The notes under the pieces were generated by a model. That model was not told the origin of the DNA. It searched no databases and saw only the letters and a program-made list of their open reading frames with translations. From JALHNI01 sp965229305 (GTDB taxonomy: Bacteria; Acidobacteriota; Terriglobia; Bryobacterales; Bryobacteraceae), in contig CBDDIZ010000042.1 of NCBI GenBank assembly GCA_965229305.1, positions 558,001-622,000 on the forward strand: 64,000 nt of DNA. The letters are read 5' to 3'. Below, piece by piece: positions 1 to 8,734 of this stretch. The translations under genes and the position numbers were made by a program. Numbering within the stretch: the stretch's first letter is position 1; each line of letters starts with the position of its first letter.

Positions 1-362
1 TGCCGCGTGCGCAGCCAGAACAACAACAGCATCCCGATCAGGATCACGCCCACCATCATCCGCAGCATCCATTCCGGATAGCTCAACGCATACGCGCCCG
101 CCGCCAGGCCCACCACCACCCAGGGCAACAGCGTAAACAGTCGATTGGCCGCCGCATGACGACGATAGTAGATGATCGCGAAAAGGTCGGCGGTCAGCAG
201 CACCGGCAACAGCCAGCCCGCCGAAAGCCGCGCGTCCCCCACCGTCAGGACAAACAACGGCACCGCCATAATGCCCAAGCCGGGCATCCCGGTCTTCGCT
301 AAACCGATATTAAAGGCGCAAAAAGCGCCCAATAGCCATTTCCACCAGACGAGTTCAGGCAA
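1..362 (-). CDS. TauE/SafE (TSUP) family sulfite/anion exporter, C-terminus cut by window edge
   Basis: About 120 N-terminal residues are present; the rest lies beyond base 1. The translation opens with a hydrophobic helix that carries GLAKTGMPGLG, the glycine-rich signature of the TSUP permease family (TauE/SafE, formerly DUF81). More hydrophobic helices follow, separated by a short basic loop (YYRRH). Family members are inner-membrane carriers for sulfite, sulfonates or related anions; the substrate cannot be told here. The frame has a stop just upstream (TGA AGG TTG), so the start is most likely the TTG at 362; no ATG precedes the signature. It follows the PilZ gene by 17 bases on the same strand, so cotranscription is likely. 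Confidence 0.8.
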   Translation of the reverse strand, partial: MPELVWWKWLLGAFCAFNIGLAKTGMPGLGIMAVPLFVLTVGDARLSAGWLLPVLLTADLFAIIYYRRHAAANRLFTLLPWVVVGLAAGAYALSYPEWMLRMMVGVILIGMLLLFWLRTR

Positions 363-379
363 CCTTCAACTCTGCCACA

Positions 380-745
380 TCAGCCGGCAGATTTGTTGGC
401 TCGTTCCAGACTGCGCTGTACCAGCCGTCGCGGATCCAGCATGTGCATGGGCTTGAATTGCCGCCGCGTCCACTGGCAATCACCCGCAAACTGCACGCCC
501 AGAAAATACCCCACGGGCTCACTGTACTGGCAATAGCGCACGTCGCCCGAGAATTGACCCCGGCTGTGCTTGATCTCCAGGCGCGTCCCCACCGGCACTT
601 CCTCTTCCGTCTGCAGGCAGACTCCGTGCGTCGAAATGTCTTCGAGATTCGCCGTAATCTGCTGTGCTTCGCCCGCCTGATCCTGATACTCGATCTCAAC
701 GAGGTCCGCGCAAAGCATGCGGGGTTTAGTGCGACGTTCGTGCAT
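380..745 (-). CDS. PilZ domain protein (c-di-GMP binding)
   Basis: A 121-residue single-domain protein. Both c-di-GMP contact motifs are visible: RxxxR at residues 5-9 (RTKPR) and DxSxxG as DISTHG near residue 37, followed by the beta strands of the PilZ barrel. No other domain is present, so it probably acts as a cytoplasmic adaptor that changes partner when c-di-GMP binds. The ATG is preceded by AGGAG at short spacing. The downstream gene on the same strand is a TSUP permease; nothing links them functionally. The target process cannot be inferred, since no motility, pilus or cellulose gene is adjacent. Confidence 0.88.
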   Translation of the reverse strand: MHERRTKPRMLCADLVEIEYQDQAGEAQQITANLEDISTHGVCLQTEEEVPVGTRLEIKHSRGQFSGDVRYCQYSEPVGYFLGVQFAGDCQWTRRQFKPMHMLDPRRLVQRSLERANKSAG

Positions 746-836
746 ACGCTCCTATATCGACCTCCGGTGGACTCAGGATTACCTGAATTATCTTGTTAAT
801 TCTTGCCTAAGGTTTTGGTACCACAAGTCTAGCAAG

Positions 837-1526
837 TCATTCCGCCATCAGCCGATATCCCACCCCGGGCTCCGTCAGCAGGTACTTCGGCCGCGCCGGA
901 TCCGCCTCCAACTTCCTTCTCAACTGCGCCATATACACCCGTAAATACTGCGCCTGCTCCGTATGATTCGGTCCCCACACCTCGCCCAGCAATTGCCGCT
1001 GCGTCAGCACCCGGCCCGCGTGATGAATCAGCACGCTCAGCATCTTGAACTCGATCGGCGTCAGGTGCACTTCCTCACCGCCCACGCGCACCACCCGCCC
1101 TTCCAGATCCACTTCCAGCTCGCCGACTCGGAACCGGCTGCCCGCCGAGTTTACCCGTGCCGTCCGCCGCAGCGCCGCCCGGATGCGTGCCGTTAACTCT
1201 CCCACCGCAAAGGGCTTAGCGACAAAGTCATCCGCCCCCGCATCGAGCGCCTCGATCTTCACCCGCTCCTGCCCGCGCGCCGAAAGCACGATAATCGGCA
1301 TCTGGCTCCACGTCCGCACCTGCCGGATCACCGTCAGGCCGTCTTCATCGGGCAACCCCAGGTCCAGCACCATCAAGTCCGGTTGCCGGGCTGCCGCCTG
1401 CGCCACGCCGTCGCGCGCCGTTTCCGCTTCGTAGACGCGGTACTCCTCGGCTCCCAGCGACGCCCGCAGAAACCGCCGGATCTGCGGATCGTCCTCCACC
1501 ACCAGAATTTGCGGCGTGTTCGTCAC
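837..1526 (-). CDS. kdpE: KdpE, response regulator of the Kdp potassium system
   Basis: OmpR-type response regulator of about 229 residues. The receiver domain has the acidic pair near residues 12-13, the phospho-acceptor D55 (VLDLGLP), S82 and K104. A winged-helix DNA-binding domain covers the C-terminal half (LTPIEFKML, RQLLGEVWG, GVGYRL). It is the last gene of the kdp cluster and lies 197 bases beyond kdpD, an unusually wide gap for this pair. Partner kinase is KdpD; target is the kdp promoter at 8664-8734. The start is uncertain. GTG at 1526 places VTNTPQ directly before the first receiver strand; a TTG at 1571 would add 15 residues. The strong GGAGGGAG lies too far upstream of 1526 to decide. 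Confidence 0.93.
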   Translation of the reverse strand: MTNTPQILVVEDDPQIRRFLRASLGAEEYRVYEAETARDGVAQAAARQPDLMVLDLGLPDEDGLTVIRQVRTWSQMPIIVLSARGQERVKIEALDAGADDFVAKPFAVGELTARIRAALRRTARVNSAGSRFRVGELEVDLEGRVVRVGGEEVHLTPIEFKMLSVLIHHAGRVLTQRQLLGEVWGPNHTEQAQYLRVYMAQLRRKLEADPARPKYLLTEPGVGYRLMAE

Positions 1527-1723
1527 CCGTTCACCACAATTGTAATCTCCCTCCAACCCCAGTCGCACCAACCACTTAGAGACGACTCCGACACCATTCT
1601 CCGGCTCTGGATTAGGTCGCGCCTGTCACCATGGATTATGGACTCCCTCGCCCAACTCTCCCGTTGGCGAACGGGAAAAAATAACGAAGTCTTTTTAAAT
1701 CAACAACTCCCGGGTTCGTTTCG
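1527..1723. other. Intergenic spacer between kdpD and kdpE with a hairpin
   Basis: No gene is seen here. The spacer contains a perfect 7-bp stem (1659-1665 with 1670-1676, TCCCGTT/AACGGGA, loop GGCG). It is followed on the plus strand by AAAAAAT and, after a short gap, a T-rich run at 1691-1696. Read in the kdp direction the T run precedes the stem, so this is not an ordinary intrinsic terminator. It may be a processing or attenuation site that separates kdpE expression from the structural genes, or it may have no role. Confidence 0.35.
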
Positions 1724-4339
1724 TCACCTTGCTCCCACCGGCAACCGCCAACGGATCACTGTCCCGCCCCCCTCGCGCCGCCGCCCCTCGATCGTCCCCC
1801 CGTGCGCCGTCACAATCGCCTTTACGATCGCCAATCCCAACCCCGCCCCGGGCGCCTTCCCACCCTCACCTCTCACGAACTTCTCGAACATCCGGCTCTC
1901 CTCGCCCTCCGGCAACCCCGGACCACGGTCGCGAACCTCCACCTCCACCCAATCGCCCTCGCGTCGCGCGCCAATCTCCACCGGCGACCCCGCCGGCGAG
2001 TACTTCACCGCGTTCTCCACCAGGTTGATCAGCACCTGCTCGATCAGCACATCGTCCACCCAAACCATCGGCAAGTCCGCTGGCAAATCCGTCTTCACCT
2101 CCCGCCCCTCGAGCGCGGGCTCCAGCCGCGTTAACGCCGCGCCCACAATCTCCTCCAGCGGATGCCAATCGCGCTTCGCCACCGCCCCGGACTCGAGCTT
2201 CGTCATCTCCAGCAGGTTGTTCACCAGCCGCTCGAGCCGCGCCGCTTCCTCGGCGATGCTCTCCACCAGACCCCGGCTCGTCGCCGCGTCGAACTGCTCC
2301 CCGTGCGCCAGCAAGCTCGTCGCCGCCCCCGTGATCGAGGCCAGCGGCGTTCGCAAGTCATGCGACACCGCGCTCAGCAGCGAACTCCGCATCTGCTCGG
2401 TCTTCATCTGCGCCGCCGCATCCTGGTTCAACGCCCGCTCGAGCGCCAGCGCTGTTTGCCGCGCGAACACGTCGAGCAGATGCAGGCGCTCGGGCGAATG
2501 AGCCTGCTCCGCCAGCACGGCCATCACGCCCAGGCGGCCCAGCGGCAGATAGACCGCCGTCGCGCCCGGCAGCGTGTCCTCCCCCTTGCCGGCCTTCTGG
2601 CCGTGATCGAACACCCATTGGGCAATCCCGGCTTCGCTCTGCGGCACCGGCAACTGATCCGTCGTCCGGCGGCGGAACGAGATCTTGCCATCTTCTTCGG
2701 GCAGGAAGATCACCACCGTACCGCCGAACACTTCGCTCGTGATTTGGCCCGCCCGCCGCGCCACTTCGAACAAGCGCGTCTCGCCCGCCAAGTCCTTGCT
2801 CAGCTGGTAGAGCGCCTGTGTTTCAGCCTCGCGCGCCACCGCTTGCTCCGCCTGCCGGCGAATGCGCACCGTCAGTCCGCTGATGATCAGCCCCACGGCC
2901 AGCATCACCATGAACGTCACCACATACTCGTAATCGGTCACGCTGAAGGTGAAGTAGGGCGGCACGCAGAAGAAGTCGAACGCCGCCACCGCGAGGAATG
3001 CCGTCACGAACGCCACGCGGCGCGACGAGCGCATCGCCACCGCCACGATCGAAAGCAGAAACAGCATCGCCAGATTGGTCGGGGCCAGGGCGCCGCGCAG
3101 CATCACCGCCACGGCCGAAGCCACCGCCACCGCCCCCGCCGCCGTTGCCCATTCGGACCAATGCGGCGGCCGCGCCTTTTGCCCCGTGAATTGCTGTACC
3201 GGCCCCGGCTCTCCCGAGATCGCATAGATCTCGATGTCGCTGCTCAACTCGATCAGATCATCGAGCACCGAACCCCGCCACAAACGCCGCCACAACGGCG
3301 CCGCCTGCCGGCCGATCACGATCTTCGAAACGTTCTTCGAGCGCGCATACTGCAGCAGCGCCGGCGCCGCTTTCGGACCCGCCAGCCGCACGGTCTTGGC
3401 ACCGAGTTGCTCGGCCAGCCGCAGCGACGCGAGCAAGCTGGCCCGCCGCTCCTCGGGCAGTTGCGCGTAAGCCGGCGTCTCCACAAAGGCCACGATCCAC
3501 TCGGCGTGCAGCCGATCCGCCAGGCGCTTCGCCGCCCGGATCAGCTTGGCCGAAAACGGACTCGGCCCAATGCACACCAGCAGCCGCTCCATCACCGGCC
3601 ACGTCGAATCGATCGCGTGGTCGTTCCGGTAATGGCGCAACTGCGCGTCCACCCGATCGGCCGTCCGACGCAGCGCCATCTCGCGCAGCGCGTTCAGATT
3701 GCCGGGCCGGAAGAAGCTCTGCCGCGCCCGCTCGGCCTGATCGGGGATGTAGACCTTGCCTTCTTCCAGGCGCCGCAGCAGTTCCTCAATGGGCAGGTCC
3801 ACCAGCTCGATTTCATCGGCCTGGTCCAGCACCGAATCCGGCAGCGTCTCGCGCACCGTCACGCCGGTCACCTGCGCGACGACGTCGTTCAGGCTGTCGA
3901 GGTGCTGCACGTTCAGCGTCGTGTAGACGTTGATCCCGGCGTCCACCAGTTCCATCACGTCCTGCCAGCGCTTCACGTGGCGCGAGCCGGGTGCGTTGGT
4001 GTGTGCGAGTTCATCCACCAGCAGCAGTTGGGGACGCCGGGCGAGCGCCGCGTCGAGGTCGAACTCCTCGAGCGTCACGCCCCGGTGCGCCACCGCCTTA
4101 CGGGGCAACACGGCGAAGCCTTCGAGCAAGGCCATCGTCTCGGCGCGGCGATGCGTCTCCACCACACCCACCACGACGTCGACGCCGGCCTCGCGTTGCC
4201 GCCGCGCTGCTTCGAGCATCGCAAACGTCTTGCCCACGCCGGGCGACGCGCCGAAGAAAACCTTCAGCTGGCCGCGCTTCTCCTGCCGGTCCGCCGCGGC
4301 GACCCGGGCCAGCAACTCGTCTGGATTCGGCCGATCCAT
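1724..4339 (-). CDS. kdpD: KdpD, membrane sensor histidine kinase for potassium limitation
   Basis: An 871-residue protein with full KdpD architecture. The N-terminal KdpD/Usp-type sensor domain carries a P-loop at residues 30-38 (GASPGVGKT). A universal-stress-protein-like segment follows (about 250-370), then four closely spaced membrane helices (DUF4118, about 395-490), a GAF-like region, and the HisKA box with phospho-acceptor H660 (SHDLRTPL). The ATPase domain has the N box (NLVENAVKYS), G1 (DRGPGL) and G2 (GAGLGLAI). It phosphorylates KdpE under low potassium or osmotic stress. Its ATG shares one base with the kdpC stop (TGATG), so translation is coupled. It is the usual length and shows no damage. 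Confidence 0.96.
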   Translation of the reverse strand: MDRPNPDELLARVAAADRQEKRGQLKVFFGASPGVGKTFAMLEAARRQREAGVDVVVGVVETHRRAETMALLEGFAVLPRKAVAHRGVTLEEFDLDAALARRPQLLLVDELAHTNAPGSRHVKRWQDVMELVDAGINVYTTLNVQHLDSLNDVVAQVTGVTVRETLPDSVLDQADEIELVDLPIEELLRRLEEGKVYIPDQAERARQSFFRPGNLNALREMALRRTADRVDAQLRHYRNDHAIDSTWPVMERLLVCIGPSPFSAKLIRAAKRLADRLHAEWIVAFVETPAYAQLPEERRASLLASLRLAEQLGAKTVRLAGPKAAPALLQYARSKNVSKIVIGRQAAPLWRRLWRGSVLDDLIELSSDIEIYAISGEPGPVQQFTGQKARPPHWSEWATAAGAVAVASAVAVMLRGALAPTNLAMLFLLSIVAVAMRSSRRVAFVTAFLAVAAFDFFCVPPYFTFSVTDYEYVVTFMVMLAVGLIISGLTVRIRRQAEQAVAREAETQALYQLSKDLAGETRLFEVARRAGQITSEVFGGTVVIFLPEEDGKISFRRRTTDQLPVPQSEAGIAQWVFDHGQKAGKGEDTLPGATAVYLPLGRLGVMAVLAEQAHSPERLHLLDVFARQTALALERALNQDAAAQMKTEQMRSSLLSAVSHDLRTPLASITGAATSLLAHGEQFDAATSRGLVESIAEEAARLERLVNNLLEMTKLESGAVAKRDWHPLEEIVGAALTRLEPALEGREVKTDLPADLPMVWVDDVLIEQVLINLVENAVKYSPAGSPVEIGARREGDWVEVEVRDRGPGLPEGEESRMFEKFVRGEGGKAPGAGLGLAIVKAIVTAHGGTIEGRRREGGGTVIRWRLPVGAR

Positions 4340-4884
4340 CAGTTAACAGGGTACCGATCGAGCGCGCGATTCAACAGCAGTACATTCACGCGCGGTTCGC
4401 CGAACACGCCGAACTGGCGGCCTTGTGTGTGCTGCGCTACCAGCTTCTGCACCGCCGCCAGCGGCAGATGGCGCGCGTGGGCCACCCGCTCCGCTTGCCA
4501 TTGCGCTGCCGCCGGACTGATGTCTGGATCGAGTCCGCTGCCCGAAGAAGTAAGCAGGTCAATGGGCGCGTTGCCTAACAGCGCGCGCCGCCCGTCCATC
4601 GCTTTCTTCAGGTCCGGATGGTGCGGACCATAGTTCGAACCTGAAGAAGACGCCGCGTTATAGGGGAACGGCCCCGTGGCCGAGAGGCGCGGCCAGAAGT
4701 ACTTCGGGTCTTCGAAGTTCTGCCCGATCAACTCGGAGCCCTTCACCTTGCCCGCGTCCACAATCAGGCTGCCGCGGGCCTGATGCGGGAACAGCATTTG
4801 CGCCAAGCCCGTCACCACCAGCGGATAGACGAGGCCCGTCACCACCGTCAACGTCAGAAGAAAGGAAAGAGAAGCTCGCATCAT
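4339..4884 (-). CDS. kdpC: KdpC, K+-transporting ATPase C chain
   Basis: A 181-residue protein with one N-terminal membrane helix (residues about 8-28) and a soluble periplasmic domain. Family signatures are visible: GSELIGQNF, YFWPRLSATG, the serine/glycine-rich SSGSNYGP, and DLLTSSGSGLDPDIS. KdpC stabilises the KdpFABC complex and raises its affinity for ATP. The ATG overlaps the kdpB stop by four bases (ATGA) and the stop overlaps the kdpD start by one, so the gene is tightly coupled on both sides. Confidence 0.96.
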   Translation of the reverse strand: MMRASLSFLLTLTVVTGLVYPLVVTGLAQMLFPHQARGSLIVDAGKVKGSELIGQNFEDPKYFWPRLSATGPFPYNAASSSGSNYGPHHPDLKKAMDGRRALLGNAPIDLLTSSGSGLDPDISPAAAQWQAERVAHARHLPLAAVQKLVAQHTQGRQFGVFGEPRVNVLLLNRALDRYPVN

Positions 4885-6899
4885 AGACCAACTCCTGTCA
4901 GGATCAGATCGATCGCTTTGATCCCGATGAACGGCAGAATCACGCCGCCCACCCCGTAGATCAGAATGTGCCTCCGCAGCAACTCGGCGGCGGATACCGG
5001 ACGATACTGAATACCGCGCAGCGCCAGCGGAATCAGCGCCACGATGATCAGCGCGTTGAAGATCACGGCCGAAAGGATCGCGCTTTGCGGCGACGAGAGG
5101 TGCATCACATTGAGCGCGCCCAACTGCGGATACGTAGTCGCGAACGCCGCCGGGATGATCGCGAAGTACTTGGCCACGTCGTTGGCCGTGGAGAAGGTGG
5201 TGAGCGCGCCGCGCGTCATCAGCATCTGCTTGCCGATTTGCACGATCTCAATCAGCTTCGTGGGGTTCGAGTCGAGGTCCACCATGTTGCCGGCTTCTTT
5301 AGCGGCTTGCGTGCCGGTGTTCATCGCGACGGCGACATCGGCTTGGGCCAAGGCCGGCGCGTCGTTGGTGCCGTCGCCGGTCATCGCCACCAGGCGGCCT
5401 TCGCCCTGGCGCTCGCGGATCAACTGCAGCTTGCGTTCCGGCGTCGCTTCCGCCAGATAGTCATCGACGCCGGCTTCGGCGGCGATCGCCGCCGCGGTGA
5501 GCGGGTTATCGCCCGTCACCATGATGGTCTTGATGCCGGAGCGGCGTAGCTCGGCGAAGCGCTCTTTGATGCCGCCTTTGACGATGTCCTTCAGGTGAAT
5601 CACGCCGAGGACGCGCTGGCCATCGGCCACCGCGAGCGGTGTGCCGCCCTGACGCGCGATGCCTTCCACCGCTTGCTTCACGCCGGGAGGCAAACTGCCG
5701 CCGACGTGCGCGGCGATGGCGTCGGCGGCGCCTTTGCGGATCTGCCGGCCGTCGAGGTCGACGCCGCTCATGCGCGTGCGCGCCGTAAAGGGAACGAAGT
5801 GTGCGCCCAGCGCGTGGATGTCGCGCTCGCGGAGGTCGAAGCGCTCTTTGGCCAGCACGACGACGCTGCGCCCTTCGGGCGTCTCGTCGGCGAGCGAGGC
5901 CAACTGCGCGGCGTCGGCGAGTTGCGCCTCGGTGACGCCTTCGGCCGGGATAAAGGCCGTGGCTTGGCGGTTGCCGAGCGTGATGGTGCCGGTCTTATCG
6001 AGCAGCAGGACGTCGACGTCGCCGGCGGCCTCGACGGCGCGACCGGACATGGCCAGGACGTTGGCTTGCAGCATGCGGTCCATACCCGCGATGCCGATGG
6101 CCGAAATCAGCGCACCAATGGTGGTGGGGATCAGGCACACCAGCAGCGCCACCAGCACGGGGACCGTCACCGGCAAGCCGCGTCCCGCCTCGTTCACGGC
6201 GAAGATCGAGAACGGCAGCAGCGTCGCGGTGGCCATCAGGAAGACGATGGTGAGCGCGGCGAGCAGGATGTTGAGCGCGATTTCGTTAGGCGTCTTTTGA
6301 CGCTTGGCGCCTTCCACCATGGCGATCATGCGTTCGAGAAAGCTCTCGCCGGCTTCGGCCGTGACGCGCACCACCAGCCAGTCCGAGAGGACGCGCGTGC
6401 CGCCGGTGACGCTGGAGCGGTCGCCACCGCTTTCGCGAATCACGGGGGCGCTCTCGCCGGTGATTGCGCTTTCGTCCACGGATGCCGCGCCCTCGATCAC
6501 TTCGCCGTCCATGGGGATGAACTCGCCGGCTTCCACCAGCACGACGTCGCCCTTGTGAAGCTCCGCGCCGGGCACCACCGTGTGCTTAGCGCCATAGCGC
6601 GGCTCGATGAGCTTCTTCGCATTCACGTCGCGGCGGCTTTTGCGAAGCGAGTCCGCTTGCGCCTTGCCCCGGCCTTCGGCCATCGCTTCGGCGAAGTTGC
6701 CGAAGAGCACCGTGAACCACAGCCAGGCGCCGATGGCGAGATTGAACCCACGCTCGGCCGGTGAGGCGATGGCGAGGACGGTGGTGAGCACGCTGCCCAC
6801 CAGGACCACGAACATCACGGGGTTCTTGAATTGGTGCCGTGGGTCGAGCTTGCGAAACGCCTCGACCAGCGCACTCTGGATGATCACTTGACGGTTCAT
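4881..6899 (-). CDS. kdpB: KdpB, catalytic P-type ATPase subunit of the potassium pump
   Basis: A 672-residue P-type ATPase. The phosphorylation site is D301 in DKTGT, the actuator loop TGES is at 147-150, and the hinge motifs TGDNPLT and MTGDGTNDAPAL are intact. The N-terminal helices, the central helix pair with CLIPTT, and the C-terminal helices are in the expected places. It hydrolyses ATP to drive K+ taken in by KdpA across the inner membrane. Overlaps kdpA and kdpC by four bases each (ATGA junctions), the standard coupling of this operon. Confidence 0.97.
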   Translation of the reverse strand: MNRQVIIQSALVEAFRKLDPRHQFKNPVMFVVLVGSVLTTVLAIASPAERGFNLAIGAWLWFTVLFGNFAEAMAEGRGKAQADSLRKSRRDVNAKKLIEPRYGAKHTVVPGAELHKGDVVLVEAGEFIPMDGEVIEGAASVDESAITGESAPVIRESGGDRSSVTGGTRVLSDWLVVRVTAEAGESFLERMIAMVEGAKRQKTPNEIALNILLAALTIVFLMATATLLPFSIFAVNEAGRGLPVTVPVLVALLVCLIPTTIGALISAIGIAGMDRMLQANVLAMSGRAVEAAGDVDVLLLDKTGTITLGNRQATAFIPAEGVTEAQLADAAQLASLADETPEGRSVVVLAKERFDLRERDIHALGAHFVPFTARTRMSGVDLDGRQIRKGAADAIAAHVGGSLPPGVKQAVEGIARQGGTPLAVADGQRVLGVIHLKDIVKGGIKERFAELRRSGIKTIMVTGDNPLTAAAIAAEAGVDDYLAEATPERKLQLIRERQGEGRLVAMTGDGTNDAPALAQADVAVAMNTGTQAAKEAGNMVDLDSNPTKLIEIVQIGKQMLMTRGALTTFSTANDVAKYFAIIPAAFATTYPQLGALNVMHLSSPQSAILSAVIFNALIIVALIPLALRGIQYRPVSAAELLRRHILIYGVGGVILPFIGIKAIDLILTGVGL

Positions 6900-8494
6900 T
6901 GCAACGCCTCCACAATCGGACCCAACGCGAGCGCCGGGATAAACGCCAGCGCCCCCACCAGCAGCACGGCTCCCACCAGCAGGCCCACGAACAACGGGGT
7001 GTGTGGGGGCAGGGTGCCGGGGCCGGCCGGCACCGTCTTCTTCTTCGCGAGCGAACCAGCAATGGCCAGCACCGGCCAGGCAATCCAGTAGCGCGACAGG
7101 AACATCGCGATGCCGCCCGTGACATTCACCAGCGGATTGTTTGCGCCGTAGCCGCCGAAGGCGCTGCCGTTGTTGTTGCCCATGGAGGTGAAGGCGTAGA
7201 GGATCTCGCTAAAGCCATGCGGGCCGCGATCCTGCAGGCCGCTCAAACCCATGGGCGTCATCACGGCGATGGCCGCGCCCAGCAATACGCACACGGGAGG
7301 CACCAGGATGGCGATCGAGGTCATCTTCATCTCGAAGGCTTCGATCTTCTTGCCCAGATACTCGGGCGTGCGGCCCACCATCAGGCCGGCGATGAAGACC
7401 GCCACCAGCGCGAAGAGCACCATGCCGTAGAGGCCGGAGCCGATGCCGCCGAAGACAACTTCGCCGAGTTGCATCATGAACATCGGGATTAAGCCGCCGA
7501 TGGCCGTGAACGAATCGTGCATGGCGTTCACCGAGCCATTCGACGCCGCCGTGGTGGCCACCGCCCAGAGTGCCGAGTTGGCGGTGCCGAAGCGGACCTC
7601 TTTGCCTTCCATGTTGCCGTGCTCGGCCTGCACGTCCAGGAGGAGTAGCGGGACGAAGATCAGCAGCATGGCGGCGAGCAGGGCCCAGCCTTGCCGCTTA
7701 TCGCGCACCATGTGGCCGAAGGTGTAGCAGAGTGCGGCCGGGATCAGGAGGATCGACAGCACTTGCAGGAAGTTCGAGAAGGGCGTGGGGTTCTCGAAGG
7801 GGTGAGCGGAGTTCACATTGAAGAAGCCGCCGCCGTTGGTGCCCAGTTGCTTGATCGCCACTTGCGAAGCCGCCGGGCCCATGGGCAGCACTTGCTGCGA
7901 GCCATCGACCGGCACGTAGGACGAGAAGTTCTGGATGACGCCCTGGCCGACGAGGGCGAGGGCGAGGACGAGCGACAGGGGCAGGAGGATGTAGAGCGTG
8001 CCGCGGACGAGGTCCGCCCAGAAGTTGCCAATCGAGTCTGAGTTGCGGCGCGCCAGGCCACGGGCGAGGGCGGCGAGTACAGCCAGGCCCGAAGCGGCGG
8101 AGACGAAGTTCTGCACCGTGAGGGCGATCATCTGCGAGAAGTAGCTCAGCGTCGTCTCGCCGCCGTAATTCTGCCAGTTGGTGTTGGTGGCAAAGCTGAT
8201 GGCGATGTTGAAGGCCGTGTGCGTCTCCACCGCGGCGAAGCCTTGCGGGTTCAGCGGCAGCATCGCCTGCAATCGCAGCACGGCGTAAACCGCAAGCGTG
8301 CCCAAGGCGTTAAAGAGGAGGAAGGCCAACGCGTACTGCGTCCAGGGCATGGGCGCGGCCGGATCGATGCCGGCCAGGCGGTACAGGAACGTTTCGACGC
8401 GCGTGGTGCGTTCGCCGTCCAGCACCAGAGCCATGTAATGCCCCAGAGGTTTGACGGCGAGCAATAGGACGATCAGAAATAGCGCGATCTCCAT
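6896..8494 (-). CDS. kdpA: KdpA, potassium-binding and translocating subunit
   Basis: A 532-residue polytopic membrane protein of the superfamily of K+ transporters. The four pore-loop regions are recognisable: TNTNWQNYGGE, LGTNGGGFFN with NSAHPFENPTP, TTAASNGSVNAM, and TSMGNNNGSAFGG. It selects and binds K+ from the periplasm in the KdpFABC complex. The ATG shares its first base with the kdpF stop, and the gene end overlaps kdpB by four bases. Full length, no unusual features. Confidence 0.97.
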   Translation of the reverse strand: MEIALFLIVLLLAVKPLGHYMALVLDGERTTRVETFLYRLAGIDPAAPMPWTQYALAFLLFNALGTLAVYAVLRLQAMLPLNPQGFAAVETHTAFNIAISFATNTNWQNYGGETTLSYFSQMIALTVQNFVSAASGLAVLAALARGLARRNSDSIGNFWADLVRGTLYILLPLSLVLALALVGQGVIQNFSSYVPVDGSQQVLPMGPAASQVAIKQLGTNGGGFFNVNSAHPFENPTPFSNFLQVLSILLIPAALCYTFGHMVRDKRQGWALLAAMLLIFVPLLLLDVQAEHGNMEGKEVRFGTANSALWAVATTAASNGSVNAMHDSFTAIGGLIPMFMMQLGEVVFGGIGSGLYGMVLFALVAVFIAGLMVGRTPEYLGKKIEAFEMKMTSIAILVPPVCVLLGAAIAVMTPMGLSGLQDRGPHGFSEILYAFTSMGNNNGSAFGGYGANNPLVNVTGGIAMFLSRYWIAWPVLAIAGSLAKKKTVPAGPGTLPPHTPLFVGLLVGAVLLVGALAFIPALALGPIVEALQ

Positions 8495-8583
8495 TAGAAT
8501 TTCTCCGGCAGCAGCAAGGCTGCGAACAGATAGATCAACAACAGGAAGGCGATGACGCCGGCGGCAAGGTAAAGCGGATTCAT
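8494..8583 (-). CDS. kdpF: KdpF, small stabilising subunit of the Kdp pump
   Basis: A 29-residue peptide, one hydrophobic helix ending in LLLPEKF, the conserved end of KdpF. KdpF is a lipid-like stabiliser that binds between KdpB and KdpA. The stop TAA shares its last base with the kdpA ATG. The KdpF ATG overlaps the TGA of the small ORF upstream (ATGA), so both peptides are translationally coupled to the pump genes. It is too short for routine gene callers; the call rests on the end motif, length and position. Confidence 0.9.
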   Translation of the reverse strand: MNPLYLAAGVIAFLLLIYLFAALLLPEKF

Positions 8584-8663
8584 GGCCGCCTCCCCGCCAG
8601 GCGGATGCACTGCGCGGTGATCAGGAAGAGCGCCGCGCCCAAGGCAAGGTAAACAACATCCAT
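8580..8663 (-). CDS. 27-residue single-helix peptide at the head of the kdp operon
   Basis: Starts MDVVYLALGAALFLI, continues with TAQCIRLAGRRP and stops at TGA. One hydrophobic helix with a basic cytoplasmic end. It is preceded by GAAGG, though at very short spacing, and its stop overlaps the kdpF start by four bases. It is the first reading frame after the KdpE-type box, so it should be the first product of the operon. From memory, similar short peptides beginning MDxxY precede kdpF in other Acidobacteria and some other phyla, but no function is known to me. It may be an extra accessory subunit of the pump or a leader that couples translation. Confidence 0.65.
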   Translation of the reverse strand: MDVVYLALGAALFLITAQCIRLAGRRP

Positions 8664-8708
8664 GCCTTCACGTTAAGGAGCCGCGCGTAAAGGCCGCGCT
8701 AAGAGACG

Positions 8709-8734
8709 GGGGCGGGGCGTAAAGGAAGTATCAA
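8709..8734 (-). promoter_or_regulatory. Probable KdpE operator upstream of the kdp operon
   Basis: Read on the minus strand, the 26 bases begin TTGATACTTCC, continue with TTTACG and end CCCCGCCCC. The E. coli kdpFABC operator, as I recall it, has the same order (TTTATAC, T-rich run, TTTACA, CCCCGCCC) and matches at about 21 of 26 positions. A second TTTACGC lies nearer the gene at about 8689. The site is 46-71 bases before the first start codon and overlaps the last codon of the upstream hydrolase gene. No clear -35/-10 pair is seen downstream of it. Confidence 0.6.

Noticed and set aside
1659..1676. Hairpin between kdpD and kdpE read as a terminator
   Set aside because: The T run precedes the stem in the kdp direction and the plus strand has an A run after it, so neither strand fits an intrinsic terminator.
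2162..4633. Long open frame on the plus strand (823 codons) opposite kdpD
   Set aside because: It is antisense to a complete kdpD, has a His/Arg-rich composition typical of high G+C mirror frames, and no motif.
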